DNA of 64,000 nucleotides from Ochrobactrum teleogrylli (GCF_006376685.1 NZ_VEWL01000001.1:375869-439868), one strand, 5' to 3'. Numbered from the stretch's first letter, positions 1 to 12,349 are shown. A program made the numbers and translations. The notes: a model not told the origin generated them from the letters alone.

Positions 1-1105
1 GTGTCGAGCCCGAAATAAGCAGGATAATGCCGCCCAGAAAGATGATGCCAGCGGAAAGGCTTGGCACCAGAGGCTCGAAAAGGCGTTTGGCGAAGGCGGC
101 CTGTTTGCCCAGCATCTGACGCCGCCGCATCGCTTCCCAGACGAGAATGCCAGCCGTTGCCACGACGAGCGGCATGACCGTGTAGATGATGCGATAGGCG
201 AGAAGTGCTGCGATGGCGTCCGGTTTTCCGCCGAGGCCCAACCCGGCGATGATCGTTGCTTCGAAGGCGCCGAGGCCGCCGGGCGCGTGGCTGGCGATGC
301 CGAGAACAATGGCGATCACATAGACGAGTGCGAAGACGGCGAAACTTGGCACTGCGTCAGAAGGCATCAGAACGTATAAAGTGGCTGCGGCAGCACCGAC
401 GTCGACCAATCCGGCGCAAATCTGGATTAGTGCGCCTTTGGAATTGGGGAGGCGCAGGCTGAACGAGCCGATCCTGACGCTGCGCTCGCCATGCGACAGC
501 CAGTAGATAAGCCAGCCGATGCCGCCGAGGATAACCACACCCGCCACGATATCGATGCGCGAATCGATGGTGGATAGCCAAGGCACGTCCTGGGGATCGA
601 TGAGGAGTGCAGCCCCGACCATGATGATCAGCGCAAACCAGATTGCGAACCACGATGTGCCGACGATCTTGCCGATATCGGCGAGGCTGACGCCTTCGGC
701 GGCATAGATGCGATAGCGCAGCGCGCCGCCGGTCAAAAGCGAAAAGCCGAGCGCATTGGAAATCGCATAGCCCGCAGCGCCTGCAACCGCCGCGATACGG
801 CGCGGAATCTGGTTTGGCGCGATGGTGTCTACGGCCACGACATCGTAAAGAGCGACAGCGGCATAGCTCAACACCGTAAAGAAGACGGCGAGCGACAGCG
901 TCGTCCAGGAAATGCTATGCAGTGCTGCAAGCGTTTCCGAACGCGACGTGTGCTGGAGCATTGTTTCCAGAACATAGATCGCCAGCAGCGCGATGGCGAT
1001 GCCCGCAACCGGAAACAGAAAATGCTGATATCGCCTCAGCCAGCCTAAAGGCCCGGAAGACGCAGCGTTATGTTGAGAAGGCACTTCATCATCAATCAAG
1101 CTCAT
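1..1105 (-). CDS. mprF: MprF-like lysylphosphatidylglycerol flippase/synthase, N-terminal part
   Basis: The reverse strand is open from an ATG at 1105 to the left edge, giving 368 residues with no stop, so the gene runs out of the window. What is visible is a multi-helix membrane domain of the UPF0104/MprF flippase type, with a charged N-terminal tail of about 25 residues, then alternating hydrophobic segments and a conserved stretch near residue 270 containing HAPGGLGAFEA. MprF moves aminoacylated phosphatidylglycerol across the inner membrane and lowers negative surface charge; the synthase half would lie beyond position 1. It is divergent from ccdA. Family assignment is from recognition of the membrane domain; a stand-alone UPF0104 protein remains possible because the C-terminal domain is not seen. 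Confidence 0.8.
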   Translation of the reverse strand, partial: MSLIDDEVPSQHNAASSGPLGWLRRYQHFLFPVAGIAIALLAIYVLETMLQHTSRSETLAALHSISWTTLSLAVFFTVLSYAAVALYDVVAVDTIAPNQIPRRIAAVAGAAGYAISNALGFSLLTGGALRYRIYAAEGVSLADIGKIVGTSWFAIWFALIIMVGAALLIDPQDVPWLSTIDSRIDIVAGVVILGGIGWLIYWLSHGERSVRIGSFSLRLPNSKGALIQICAGLVDVGAAAATLYVLMPSDAVPSFAVFALVYVIAIVLGIASHAPGGLGAFEATIIAGLGLGGKPDAIAALLAYRIIYTVMPLVVATAGILVWEAMRRRQMLGKQAAFAKRLFEPLVPSLSAGIIFLGGIILLISGST

Positions 1106-1291
1106 CGGAGCGTCGTCCAGTTGGAGCAATTAACAAATTATAGTAAAGGCGGGGAGTGATCCCGATTTTGGGCAAACTTGTGTTCTAATGTCCTGTTCTA
1201 TCAAAAATATTCAGAGTTGCACAAAACTTGGTCTATATAAGCCTGCGGTTCGCCCGGGCAGCAAGCAATTTCATGAACGAATGAGGTAATC

Positions 1292-2041
1292 GTGCTCGAT
1301 GTTTCCTACATGACGGCGGCTGGTGCGGGAGCGCTGTCCTTTTTATCGCCCTGCGTTCTTCCGCTGGTGCCCCCTTATCTTTGCTATATGGCTGGCGTGA
1401 GCGTTGAAGATTTTCGCGCTGATAAAGCCGCCCGCGTTGCGGCAGAACCGTCCGCGCGTCGCTCGCTTGCCTTTGCCGCTATCTGCTTCGTCCTCGGCTT
1501 CACCACAGTTTTCGTGGCGCTGGGTGCTGGCGCATCGTCTATCGGTGCATTTTTGCGCGCATGGCAGCAGGAGATCGCCATTGTCGCCGGTATGGTCATC
1601 ATACTTATGGGCCTCAATTTTCTGGGCCTGCTGCGCTTGCCCTTCCTGTCGCGCGAGGCGCGCTTTCAGGCACGCAACGCGCCTGCTTCGCCGCTCGGCG
1701 CTTACGTCATGGGGCTGGCCTTCGCATTCGGCTGGACGCCCTGCATCGGCCCTGTGTTGGGGCCGATCCTGACACTGGCCGGTGGCAGCAGCACCGTCGG
1801 CGAGGGGGCGCTTCTGCTCGCAATCTATTCGCTGGGCCTCGGCATTCCGTTTTTGATCGCAGCACTCTTTTCCGGTGCCTTCATGCGCTTCCTGTCCCGC
1901 TTCCGCGTGCATCTTGGAAAGGTGGAAAAGGCAATGGGCGCGCTTCTGGTCGTTGCAGGCGTCCTGTTCCTGACAGGCGGCATGCAATCCTTCTCATTCT
2001 GGCTACTGGAGACGTTCCCGGTCCTCGGGAGGCTTGGCTAA
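1292..2041 (+). CDS. ccdA: Cytochrome c biogenesis protein CcdA
   Basis: 249-residue, six-helix membrane protein of the short CcdA/DsbD-transmembrane family, which passes electrons from cytoplasmic thioredoxin across the inner membrane to periplasmic thioredoxin-like partners used in cytochrome c maturation. The two family cysteines are visible at residue 21 ([11 protein letters not shown]) and residue 151 ([12 protein letters not shown]). The start is a GTG at 1292 with GAGG about five bases upstream; no better ATG precedes the first helix. It lies 67 bp upstream of glmU and reads in the same direction. Long open frames on the other strand are GC-rich shadows. Confidence 0.93.
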   Translation: MLDVSYMTAAGAGALSFLSPCVLPLVPPYLCYMAGVSVEDFRADKAARVAAEPSARRSLAFAAICFVLGFTTVFVALGAGASSIGAFLRAWQQEIAIVAGMVIILMGLNFLGLLRLPFLSREARFQARNAPASPLGAYVMGLAFAFGWTPCIGPVLGPILTLAGGSSTVGEGALLLAIYSLGLGIPFLIAALFSGAFMRFLSRFRVHLGKVEKAMGALLVVAGVLFLTGGMQSFSFWLLETFPVLGRLG

Positions 2042-2108
2042 ATCCGTAAGCTTCCATATACGCTTTCATGCTAAAGCGGATGAACATCACGATTTTCTGG
2101 ATAATGTC

Positions 2109-3473
2109 ATGACAGACCGTACTTGCCTTTCCATCGTGCTTGCTGCCGGCGAAGGCACACGCATGAAATCAAGCCTGCCGAAAGTGCTGCATGCAGTCGC
2201 GGGCCTGCCGCTGGTCTGCCATGTGGTCAAGGCCGTGCAGGGGACAGGCAAGAGCGATGTCGCGCTGGTCGTCGGACGCGGAGCGGAAGACGTGCGCGGC
2301 GCGGTTGAGAAAATCGCGGGTCCAGTGTCCTCTTTCGAACAGACGGAACGCCTCGGTACGGCCCATGCCGTGCTTGCCGCGCGTGAGGCGATTGCAAATG
2401 GCTATGATGATCTGCTGATCGTCTTCGGCGATACGCCGCTGATCGAAGCGCAGTCTCTGCAGGCCGCGCGTGCGCGTCTGGCCGATGGTGCCGATATCGT
2501 TGTAATCGGCTTCCGTCCGGCCAGCCCACATGGCTATGGCCGCCTAATCGAAGACGGCGACCAACTGATCGCCATTGTCGAAGAAAAGGAAGCGACGGAC
2601 GCCCAGAAGCAAATCGGTTTCTGCAATGGCGGCTTGATGGCCGTGCGCGGCAGTCATGCTCTTGCACTGCTGGATGCAGTCAGCAACGACAATGCCAAGG
2701 GCGAATATTATCTTACCGACATTGTAGCCATCGCGCATGACAAGGGCCTCAACGTAACCGCCATCGAAGTGCCGGTTGATAATGTCATCGGCATCAACAA
2801 CCGCGCAGAACTCGCGGAAGCCGAAGCCATCTGGCAGAACCGCAAGCGCCGCGAGATGATGCTGGCCGGTGTGACGCTGATCGCGCCGGAAACGGTATTC
2901 TTCAGCCATGACACGCTGGTTGAAGCTGACGTCATCATCGAGCCGAACGTATTCTTCGGTCCGGGCGTACATGTTGCAACGGGTGCGCTCATTCATTCCT
3001 TCTCGCATATGGAAGGCGCGAATGTCGGTCCGAGCGCGGAAATCGGGCCTTTTGCACGACTGCGTCCCGGTGCAAAGCTCGGCGAGAAAACCAAGGTCGG
3101 CAATTTCTGCGAAGTGAAGAACGCCGATGTGCGCAAGGGTGCCAAGATCAATCACCTGACCTATATCGGCGATGCGACCGTCGGCGCATCCAGCAATATC
3201 GGGGCAGGGACGATCACCTGCAATTACGACGGTTACAACAAGTATAAGACGATTATCGGCGAAAATGCCTTTATCGGCTCCAATTCCTCTTTGGTGGCGC
3301 CGGTGGAAATCGGCGACAACGCCTATATCGCATCCGGCAGCACGATCACCGACAATGTGCCCACCGATGCGCTGGCCTTTGGCCGTGCGCGGCAGGAAAC
3401 CAAGGAAGGCCGGGGCAAGATCCTGCGGGAGAAGTATGCCGCCATCAAAGCGGCTAAAACCTCATCGAAATAA
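2109..3473 (+). CDS. glmU: Bifunctional N-acetylglucosamine-1-phosphate uridyltransferase / glucosamine-1-phosphate acetyltransferase
   Basis: 454 residues. GlmU acetylates glucosamine-1-phosphate and then adds UMP from UTP to make UDP-GlcNAc, the precursor of peptidoglycan and lipid A. The N-terminal pyrophosphorylase domain carries the signature LAAGEGTRM at residues 11-19; the C-terminal half is a left-handed beta helix of hexapeptide repeats (from about residue 260) with the acetyltransferase segment containing [13 protein letters not shown] sequence near residue 375. I chose the ATG at 2109 because the family motif begins a few residues later; a frame extension to 2034 adds 25 atypical residues. 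glmS follows 105 bp downstream, so the two successive amino-sugar steps are probably co-expressed. Confidence 0.96.
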   Translation: MTDRTCLSIVLAAGEGTRMKSSLPKVLHAVAGLPLVCHVVKAVQGTGKSDVALVVGRGAEDVRGAVEKIAGPVSSFEQTERLGTAHAVLAAREAIANGYDDLLIVFGDTPLIEAQSLQAARARLADGADIVVIGFRPASPHGYGRLIEDGDQLIAIVEEKEATDAQKQIGFCNGGLMAVRGSHALALLDAVSNDNAKGEYYLTDIVAIAHDKGLNVTAIEVPVDNVIGINNRAELAEAEAIWQNRKRREMMLAGVTLIAPETVFFSHDTLVEADVIIEPNVFFGPGVHVATGALIHSFSHMEGANVGPSAEIGPFARLRPGAKLGEKTKVGNFCEVKNADVRKGAKINHLTYIGDATVGASSNIGAGTITCNYDGYNKYKTIIGENAFIGSNSSLVAPVEIGDNAYIASGSTITDNVPTDALAFGRARQETKEGRGKILREKYAAIKAAKTSSK

Positions 3474-3578
3474 ATCGACTATCAGGCGACCCCAGGGCGG
3501 ATGGCTTGGCTTGCCGTTCCGCTTTAGAGTCTTTAAACCGGCTGGCAAAAGCAAGCGACCAAGATCTGGAGCAGATGC

Positions 3579-5402
3579 ATGTGTGGAATTATCGGTATTA
3601 TCGGCAAGGATGAAGTCGCGCCGCTTCTGGTCGATGCTCTGAAACGACTGGAATATCGCGGTTATGACTCCGCCGGTATCGCCACCTTGCAGGGCGGCAG
3701 GCTCGACCGCCGCCGTGCGGAAGGCAAGCTCGTCAATCTAGAAAAGCGCCTTGCCGGTGAGCCGCTTCCGGGCGTGATAGGCATCGGTCATACGCGATGG
3801 GCTACCCATGGCAAGCCGGTGGAGCGTAATGCGCATCCGCACATCACCGAGCGCCTTGCGGTGGTTCATAACGGCATTATCGAGAACTTTGCCGAACTGC
3901 GCACCATGCTGGAAGCCGAAGGCCGCAAGTTCCAGACCGAAACCGACACCGAAGCCGTTGCGCATCTGGTGACGCGTGAGCTGGAAAAGGGCAAGTCGCC
4001 GGTTGAGGCCGTGCGCGATTGCCTGCCGCAGCTTCATGGCGCATTCGCGCTCGCATTCCTGTTTGAAGGCGACGAAGAACTGCTCATCGGCGCTCGTCAG
4101 GGACCGCCGCTGGCTGTCGGCTATGGCGACGGCGAAATGTTCCTGGGCTCCGACGCGATTGCGCTGTCGCCCTTCACCGACACCATTGCCTATCTGGAAG
4201 ATGGTGACTGGACTGTGCTGACCCGCAAGGGCGTCACCATTTATGACGAGAACAACAATCAGGTCGAGCGCACGATCCAGAAGACGCAGACGGCCAATAT
4301 GCTCGTTTCCAAGGGCAATCATCGTCACTTCATGCAGAAGGAGATGTTTGAGCAGCCAGAAGTGATTTCGCATACGCTTGCCAATTATCTCGATTTCACC
4401 ACCGGCAAGGTGCGTCAGGAAGCGATTGGCCTCGATTTCAGCAAGATTGATCGTCTGACGATTTCAGCCTGCGGCACGGCTTACTATGCCGCATCGGTGG
4501 GTAAATACTGGTTCGAACAGATTGCCCGTCTGCCGGTCGATAGCGATATCGCATCGGAATTCCGCTATCGCGAAATGCCGTTGTCGAAAGATTCGCTGGC
4601 GATGTTCGTTTCCCAGTCCGGCGAAACGGCGGATACGCTGGCATCGCTGCGTTATTGCAAGTCGCAAGGCTTGAAGATTGCCGCCGTCGTTAACGTCACA
4701 GGCTCGACCATCGCGCGTGAATCCGATGCCGTGTTCCCGACGCTTGCCGGTCCAGAAATTGGCGTTGCCTCCACCAAGGCCTTCACCTGCCAGCTTTCGG
4801 CCATGGCGTCGCTCGCCATCGCCGCCGCCAAGGCGCGCGGCGCGATTGACGATGCGCGCGAACAGGAACTGGTGCGCCAGCTTTCCGAAGCCCCGCGTTT
4901 CCTCAATCAAGTGCTGAAGCTGGAAGATCAGATCGCGGCAGTTTGTACCGATCTCGCCAAGGTCAATCACGTTCTTTATCTCGGTCGTGGAACGTCCTTT
5001 CCGCTTGCCATGGAAGGCGCGCTGAAGCTCAAGGAAATCTCGTATATCCACGCCGAAGGCTATGCCGCCGGCGAGTTGAAGCACGGCCCAATCGCGCTGA
5101 TCGATGAAACCATGCCGGTCATCGTCATTGCACCGTCCGACCGTCTTTATGAAAAGACCGTTTCCAACATGCAGGAAGTGGCGGCCCGTGGCGGTCGCAT
5201 CATCCTGATCACCGACAGACGAGGTGCTGAAAGCGCCAGCGTCGATACGATGGCAACGATCGTCCTGCCGGACGTGCCGGAATTCATCACGCCGCTCGTC
5301 TATGCGCTGCCGATCCAGATGCTGGCCTATCACACCGCTGTCCTGATGGGCACGGACGTCGATCAGCCGCGCAATCTGGCAAAATCGGTTACGGTTGAAT
5401 AA
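3579..5402 (+). CDS. glmS: Glutamine--fructose-6-phosphate aminotransferase (isomerizing)
   Basis: 607 residues, the usual length. GlmS makes glucosamine-6-phosphate from fructose-6-phosphate and glutamine, the first committed step of hexosamine synthesis. The class II glutamine amidotransferase domain starts with MCGIIG, so Cys2 is the exposed nucleophile after Met removal; two SIS sugar-binding domains follow (from about residues 285 and 455), with the SQSGETADTL loop near residue 345 and the C-terminal KSVTVE tail that closes the isomerase site. A GGAG motif sits about eight bases before the ATG. I see no glmS ribozyme-like leader in the 105 bp upstream, as expected outside Firmicutes. Confidence 0.97.
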   Translation: MCGIIGIIGKDEVAPLLVDALKRLEYRGYDSAGIATLQGGRLDRRRAEGKLVNLEKRLAGEPLPGVIGIGHTRWATHGKPVERNAHPHITERLAVVHNGIIENFAELRTMLEAEGRKFQTETDTEAVAHLVTRELEKGKSPVEAVRDCLPQLHGAFALAFLFEGDEELLIGARQGPPLAVGYGDGEMFLGSDAIALSPFTDTIAYLEDGDWTVLTRKGVTIYDENNNQVERTIQKTQTANMLVSKGNHRHFMQKEMFEQPEVISHTLANYLDFTTGKVRQEAIGLDFSKIDRLTISACGTAYYAASVGKYWFEQIARLPVDSDIASEFRYREMPLSKDSLAMFVSQSGETADTLASLRYCKSQGLKIAAVVNVTGSTIARESDAVFPTLAGPEIGVASTKAFTCQLSAMASLAIAAAKARGAIDDAREQELVRQLSEAPRFLNQVLKLEDQIAAVCTDLAKVNHVLYLGRGTSFPLAMEGALKLKEISYIHAEGYAAGELKHGPIALIDETMPVIVIAPSDRLYEKTVSNMQEVAARGGRIILITDRRGAESASVDTMATIVLPDVPEFITPLVYALPIQMLAYHTAVLMGTDVDQPRNLAKSVTVE

Positions 5403-5441
5403 AATCAGTCTGTTATATAGTTATCTTGATGAAGTGATAGA

Positions 5442-5467
5442 AGACGTCGATCTATGCCTCGACGTCT
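5442..5467. terminator. Hairpin after glmS, possible terminator
   Basis: Perfect 9-bp arms AGACGTCGA and TCGACGTCT around an 8-base loop, 40 bp after the glmS stop. There is no long T-run on either side, so it may be a weak terminator, an mRNA 3' stabiliser or the edge of the neighbouring repeat. Confidence 0.4.
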
Positions 5468-5471
5468 CATA

Positions 5472-5560
5472 ACGCCTCATCCTGAGGAAGTGCGAAGCAC
5501 TGTCTCGAAGGACGAGGCGTCACTGGTCACCCCCACCCTTCGACAAGCTCAGGGTGAGGG
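5472..5560. repeat. Composite intergenic palindromic repeat
   Basis: Two hairpin units in tandem between glmS and the end of recG. The first has outer arms ACGCCTC/GAGGCGT (5472-5478, 5514-5520) and an inner hairpin AGTGC-GAA-GCACT (5489-5501); the second pairs CACCCT (5534-5539) with AGGGTG (5551-5556). Units of this style (CTCATCCTGAGG..., CTTCGACAAGCTCAGGGTGAG) are widely dispersed between genes in Rhizobiales; this is recognition from memory rather than a search. Confidence 0.6.
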
Positions 5561-5589
5561 GAGCGGTAGTGCGTCCTTTATTCGTTCTG

Positions 5590-7698
<2,109 letters not shown>

Positions 7699-7848
7699 GG
7701 TTCAGACCATTAACTGCTTCGCGGTCAGGTGCAAGTGTGCGCCATCATCTTTTCGTGCTCTTTTTGTTCTTGTCTGATAAACAGGTTCCCTGTTCGGTCG
7801 CAGATGCTATATACCGGCAGCGATTTTGATAAATGGAGCAGTTCCGAC

Positions 7849-8136
7849 ATGACTGGCAGCACACTTGCGGCGGAAAATCTGGATGTACGGCGTCGCAAGC
7901 TTTTGTTTCGCGCCTGGCATCGCGGCATGCGTGAGATGGATTTGATTCTTGGCCAATATGCTGATGCGTATATTGTCAGTTTCACCGATGCCCAGCTGGA
8001 TGAATTCGAGCAGATTCTGGAAGTGCTGGATCGTGATCTTCTCAAATGGGTGACGGGCGAAAGCCCTATTCCGTCCGAACATGACACGCCGCTGTTCCGC
8101 GATATTGTCGCCTTCCGTGACCGCATAGAGTTTTAA
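7849..8136 (+). CDS. sdhE: Succinate dehydrogenase assembly factor SdhE (DUF339/SdhAF2 family)
   Basis: 95-residue all-alpha protein that assists covalent attachment of FAD to the SdhA subunit of complex II. The family signature RRRKLLFRAWHRGMREMD, including the conserved RG-x-x-E segment, lies near residues 14-31, and the central LDEFEQILEVLDRDLLKWV helix pair follows. I prefer the ATG at 7849; an in-frame extension to 7729 adds 40 residues with no family resemblance and would overlap the recG promoter region. It is only 7 bp upstream of mfd, a linkage often seen in alphaproteobacteria. Confidence 0.9.
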   Translation: MTGSTLAAENLDVRRRKLLFRAWHRGMREMDLILGQYADAYIVSFTDAQLDEFEQILEVLDRDLLKWVTGESPIPSEHDTPLFRDIVAFRDRIEF

Positions 8137-8143
8137 GAAATCC

Positions 8144-11100
8144 ATGCCCGTTTTCAGCAAATTTGGTCTCAAGCCCAATACGGATACGAAAGCCGGACGC
8201 CACATCGTCATTGACGGTGTTGCCGATGGCTTCGAGGCGTTCTGCCTCGCGCGTCTGGTGGACGAGATCGGCGAACGCGGGCCAATTATGTATATCGTGC
8301 GCGACGGGCAGCGCATTGCCGATCTGGAGCAGGTGTTGGGCTTCGTCGCGCCGGATCTACCGGTGCTGCATCTGCCCGCCTGGGACTGCCTGCCTTATGA
8401 CCGCGTATCGCCCGGTGCCGATGCATCGGCGCGCAGGCTGACCGCACTGGGTGCTCTGGCAGCGCTCAAGAAGACGCCGCATCCGGCCATTATTCTCACC
8501 ACGGCCAATGCGGTACTGCAAAAACTGCCGCCGCAGGCAGCCATTGCCGAACAGGTGATTTCGGCGCGTCCCGGCAACCAGCTCGACATGAACGATCTGG
8601 CTTCCCGGCTTGAGCGCAATGGTTTCGAGCGCGTTTCCACCGTGCGCGATATTGGCGAATTCGCCGTGCGTGGCGGTATCCTCGATCTTTACGCGCCGGG
8701 CGCCGAAGAACCTCTGCGGTTGGATTTTTTCGGCGATACGCTGGAAACGATCCGCGCTTTCGATCCCGCATCGCAGCGCACGACGGGAACGCGCAAGGAA
8801 TTCGTGCTGCAGCCGATGAGCGAAATCACGCTCTCGACCGATATGATCAGCCGGTTCCGGAAAAATTACGTGGCGATGTTTGGCGCGCCGCAACGTGACG
8901 ATGCGCTTTATCAGGCGATCAGCGAGGGCCGTCGCTTTGCCGGTATGGAACACTGGCTGCCGCTGTTCTACGATCATCTGGAAACGGTTTTCGACCATGC
9001 GGGCGACATGCCGGTGGTGTTCGACCATCTGGTGCACGAAGCGCTGACCGAGCGTCACACCATGGTCGTGGACCATTATGAGGCGCGGCTGCGTCAGGCT
9101 GAAGGCAAGGAAGCAGGCAGCGACGCCGTACCCTATAAGCCGGTCAAGCCGGAAACCCTCTATCTCACGCCGCAAGCGGTCGAAGATGCGGTGCAGGCGG
9201 GCGGACTTCGCATCGACCTTACGCCCTTCGGCACACCGGACGTATCGAACCGCACCATTGTTCACGCCGACGCCCAAAAGGGCCGCAACTTCGCCGAGGA
9301 ACGGGCCGCCACCGACGTGAACCTGTTCGAGGCCGCGGTGAAGCACATTGCCGATCTGCGCGCCTCCGGCAAGAAAGTTCTGGTTGCCGCCTGGACGGAA
9401 GGTTCGCTTGACCGTCTGTTGCAGGTTCTCGATGAGCACGGGCTGGAAAAGATCGAGACGGTTGATCGGCTTTCAACCGTCAAGGCGCTGTCTCGCGATA
9501 AGGTGACGGCGGCAGTTCTTGCCGTGGAAAGCGGCTTTGATGCCGGTGACCTAGTCGTCGTTGCCGAACAGGATATTCTCGGCGACCGTCTTATCCGCCG
9601 TTCCAAGCGCCGCAAGCGTGATCAGGATTTCATCTCGGAAGTGGCGTCGCTGACGGCAGGCGATATTGTCGTCCATGTCGATCACGGCATCGGACGTTTC
9701 ATCGGCCTCAAGACGATTACCGCAGCGGGCGCACCGCATGATTGTCTTGAACTTCACTATGCAGGCGATGACCGGCTGTTCCTGCCGGTCGAAAATATCG
9801 AGCTTCTCTCGCGCTACGGCTCGGAAGGCTCCGACGCGGTTCTCGACAAGCTTGGCGGCGGCGCATGGCAGATGCGCAAGGCCAAGCTCAAGAAGAGACT
9901 GCTTGAGATTGCGGGCCATCTGATCCAGATCGCCGCCGAACGTCAGATGCGCGGTGCGCCGGTGATGACGCCGCCCGATGGGCTTTATGCGGAATTCTCC
10001 GCTCGCTTCCCTTATGATGAGACCGAAGACCAGATGACGGCCATCGAAGCGGTGGCGGATGATCTGGCTGCAGGCAAGCCGATGGATCGCCTGATCTGCG
10101 GCGATGTCGGTTTCGGCAAGACGGAAGTGGCGTTGCGCGCCGCGTTCATCGCAGCACTGAACGGAGTTCAGGTGGCTGTCGTGGTGCCGACCACGCTTTT
10201 GTCGCGCCAGCATTTCAAGACTTTCTCCAAGCGTTTCCACGGCCTGCCGATCACCGTTGCCCATGCCTCGCGGCTGGTTGGCACCAAGGAACTGGCCGCC
10301 ACCAAGAAAGGTCTGGAAGAAGGCACGGTCGATATTGTCGTCGGCACCCATGCGCTGCTCGGCAACTCGATCAAGTTCAAGAATCTCGGCCTGCTCATCA
10401 TCGATGAGGAGCAGCATTTCGGTGTCAAGCATAAGGAACGGCTCAAGGAGCTGAAATCCGATGTGCATGTGCTGACGCTTTCGGCAACGCCGATCCCGCG
10501 CACCTTGCAGCTTGCGCTGACTGGCGTGCGCGAACTCTCGCTCATCACCACGCCGCCGGTGGATCGCATGGCGGTCCGCACCTTCGTTTCGCCATTCGAT
10601 CCGCTCGTTATTCGCGAAACGCTGCTGCGCGAGCGCTATCGCGGCGGTCAGAGTTTCTATGTCTGTCCGCGTATTTCCGATCTGGGCGATATCGAAGAAT
10701 TCCTGAAAGAGCATGTGCCGGAACTGAAGGTCGCCGTGGCGCATGGCCAGATGGCGCCGGGCGTGCTCGACGATATCATGAACGCCTTTTATGACGGTCA
10801 GTACGACGTGCTTCTTTCCACGACCATTGTGGAATCCGGCCTCGATATTCCGACCGCGAACACCATGATCGTGCATCGCGCCGATATGTTCGGCCTGGCG
10901 CAGCTTTATCAGCTACGCGGGCGCGTGGGTCGTTCCAAGCAGCGCGCCTTCGCGCTCTTCACGCTTCCGGCGGGCAAGATGCTGACACAGATGGCGGAAC
11001 GTCGCCTCAAGGTGCTGCAATCGCTGGATACGCTTGGCGCAGGCTTCCAGCTTGCCAGCCACGACATGGATATTCGCGGCGCGGGCAATCTGCTGGGCGA

Positions 11101-11656
11101 GGAACAGTCTGGCCACATCAAGGAAGTCGGTTTCGAGCTTTACCAGCAGATGCTGGAAGAAGCCGTTGCGACGCTCAAGGGTTCCGGCGAGGTGGAAGAC
11201 AGCCAATGGTCGCCACAGATCGCCATTGGCACGGCGGTCATGATCCCCGAATCCTATGTGCCCGATCTGCAGTTGCGCCTTGGCCTTTATCGCCGTCTTG
11301 CCGATCTGGAAGAGCCGCAGGATATCGACGCCTTCGGTGCGGAACTCATCGACCGCTTCGGTCCGATGCCGGAAGAAGTGCAGCATCTGCTCAAGATCGT
11401 CTATATCAAGGCGCTGTGCCGTCGCGCTAATGTTGAAAAGCTGGATGCCGGTCCGAAGGGCGTCGTCATCCAGTTCCGTCATGCAACGTTCAACAATCCG
11501 GTTGGTCTGGTGAAGATGATCGGCGAGCAGGGCTCCATGGCTAAGATCAGGCCGGATCAGAGCATCGTATTCATCCGCGATTGGGCGACGCCAGAAAAAC
11601 GCCTCAACGGTTCCGCCGTCATCATGACGCAACTGGCGAAGATTGCGGCGGGTTAA
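8144..11656 (+). CDS. mfd: Transcription-repair coupling factor
   Basis: 1170 residues, normal for Mfd. It binds RNA polymerase stalled at template lesions, pushes it off by ATP-driven translocation and recruits UvrA. The order of parts is visible: N-terminal UvrB-like domain (about 1-330), the RNA-polymerase interaction domain around residue 500-570, the RecG-like translocase with Walker A GDVGFGKTEV near residue 650 and DEEQ box (IIDEEQHFG) near 752, SATPIPRT motif, RGRVGRS motif VI near 927, and the C-terminal TRCF domain. It directly follows sdhE and converges with the gene at 11675. Confidence 0.97.
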   Translation: MPVFSKFGLKPNTDTKAGRHIVIDGVADGFEAFCLARLVDEIGERGPIMYIVRDGQRIADLEQVLGFVAPDLPVLHLPAWDCLPYDRVSPGADASARRLTALGALAALKKTPHPAIILTTANAVLQKLPPQAAIAEQVISARPGNQLDMNDLASRLERNGFERVSTVRDIGEFAVRGGILDLYAPGAEEPLRLDFFGDTLETIRAFDPASQRTTGTRKEFVLQPMSEITLSTDMISRFRKNYVAMFGAPQRDDALYQAISEGRRFAGMEHWLPLFYDHLETVFDHAGDMPVVFDHLVHEALTERHTMVVDHYEARLRQAEGKEAGSDAVPYKPVKPETLYLTPQAVEDAVQAGGLRIDLTPFGTPDVSNRTIVHADAQKGRNFAEERAATDVNLFEAAVKHIADLRASGKKVLVAAWTEGSLDRLLQVLDEHGLEKIETVDRLSTVKALSRDKVTAAVLAVESGFDAGDLVVVAEQDILGDRLIRRSKRRKRDQDFISEVASLTAGDIVVHVDHGIGRFIGLKTITAAGAPHDCLELHYAGDDRLFLPVENIELLSRYGSEGSDAVLDKLGGGAWQMRKAKLKKRLLEIAGHLIQIAAERQMRGAPVMTPPDGLYAEFSARFPYDETEDQMTAIEAVADDLAAGKPMDRLICGDVGFGKTEVALRAAFIAALNGVQVAVVVPTTLLSRQHFKTFSKRFHGLPITVAHASRLVGTKELAATKKGLEEGTVDIVVGTHALLGNSIKFKNLGLLIIDEEQHFGVKHKERLKELKSDVHVLTLSATPIPRTLQLALTGVRELSLITTPPVDRMAVRTFVSPFDPLVIRETLLRERYRGGQSFYVCPRISDLGDIEEFLKEHVPELKVAVAHGQMAPGVLDDIMNAFYDGQYDVLLSTTIVESGLDIPTANTMIVHRADMFGLAQLYQLRGRVGRSKQRAFALFTLPAGKMLTQMAERRLKVLQSLDTLGAGFQLASHDMDIRGAGNLLGEEQSGHIKEVGFELYQQMLEEAVATLKGSGEVEDSQWSPQIAIGTAVMIPESYVPDLQLRLGLYRRLADLEEPQDIDAFGAELIDRFGPMPEEVQHLLKIVYIKALCRRANVEKLDAGPKGVVIQFRHATFNNPVGLVKMIGEQGSMAKIRPDQSIVFIRDWATPEKRLNGSAVIMTQLAKIAAG

Positions 11657-11674
11657 CCCGCCGCTTCGCTTCTT

Positions 11675-12349
11675 TTAGCGATCCTCCGAAATCCCTGGCT
11701 CAAAGCCTTCCGCCGTCTGGCGAATGGCATCGGCCAGAACATCGGCGTTTTGTGCGCCCATGACGGCATATTTCTGATCGATGATGAAGCAGGGCACGCC
11801 GCGCACGCCGATACGGTTGGCGGTGTCGATTTCCTCGCGGATCGTGGCCTTGTCGGCGTCGCTTTCCAGAAGACGGGCGACAACGGCTGCATCCATGCCG
11901 ACGCTAGCTGCCGCATCGACCAGCACTTCATGGTCGCCAATATCCTGTCCCTGCTCAAAATAGAGCGAGAACAGAGTGCCGACGAGCTTGTTCTGCGTGT
12001 CGGGTGCGGCCTGTGCCGCCCAGTGGATCAAACGATGCGCATCGAGCGTGTTGGGCGCGCGAGTGATGGCTTCGAAATCGAAGACAATGCCGTTTTCTTC
12101 GCCAAGCTCCGTCAGTTGCTTATGAATGTCATCGATCTTAGAGCTGTTGCCGAATTTCTCGCGCATATAGGCCTGCCGGTCCTTGCCTTGCGGCGGCAGT
12201 GTCGGATCGAGCTGAAACGGACGCCAGCGAATTTCAGCTTCCACATCGGGTAGCATGGCGAGCGCATTTTCAAGCCGCTTGCGTCCGAGGAAACACCACG
12301 GACAGACGACATCCGATACAACATCGATGGTGATTTTCTTTTCGCTCAT
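11675..12349 (-). CDS. DsbA/FrnE-family thiol oxidoreductase
   Basis: 224 residues with a thioredoxin fold of the DSBA-like (PF01323) family. The CPWC redox pair is at residues 16-19, with no signal peptide before it, so it is cytoplasmic like FrnE of Deinococcus and related predicted polyketide-type isomerases. A conserved GVRGVPCFIID stretch with a third cysteine near residue 185 completes the cis-proline side of the active site. GGAG lies about ten bases before the ATG at 12349; an upstream start at 12391 adds residues not seen in the family. Substrate is unknown. It converges with mfd, 18 bp apart, with no clear terminator between. Confidence 0.82.
   Translation of the reverse strand: MSEKKITIDVVSDVVCPWCFLGRKRLENALAMLPDVEAEIRWRPFQLDPTLPPQGKDRQAYMREKFGNSSKIDDIHKQLTELGEENGIVFDFEAITRAPNTLDAHRLIHWAAQAAPDTQNKLVGTLFSLYFEQGQDIGDHEVLVDAAASVGMDAAVVARLLESDADKATIREEIDTANRIGVRGVPCFIIDQKYAVMGAQNADVLADAIRQTAEGFEPGISEDR

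Noticed and set aside
3474..3578. Possible glmS ribozyme leader
   Set aside because: The interval is only 105 bp and lacks the ribozyme core; such ribozymes are known mainly from Firmicutes.
8357..9439. Long minus-strand open frame (360 codons) inside mfd
   Set aside because: It is a shadow of a strongly conserved gene in GC-rich DNA; the product is His/Arg-rich with no family pattern. The same holds for 9551-10876 minus, 27461-28522 plus and 28562-29719 plus.
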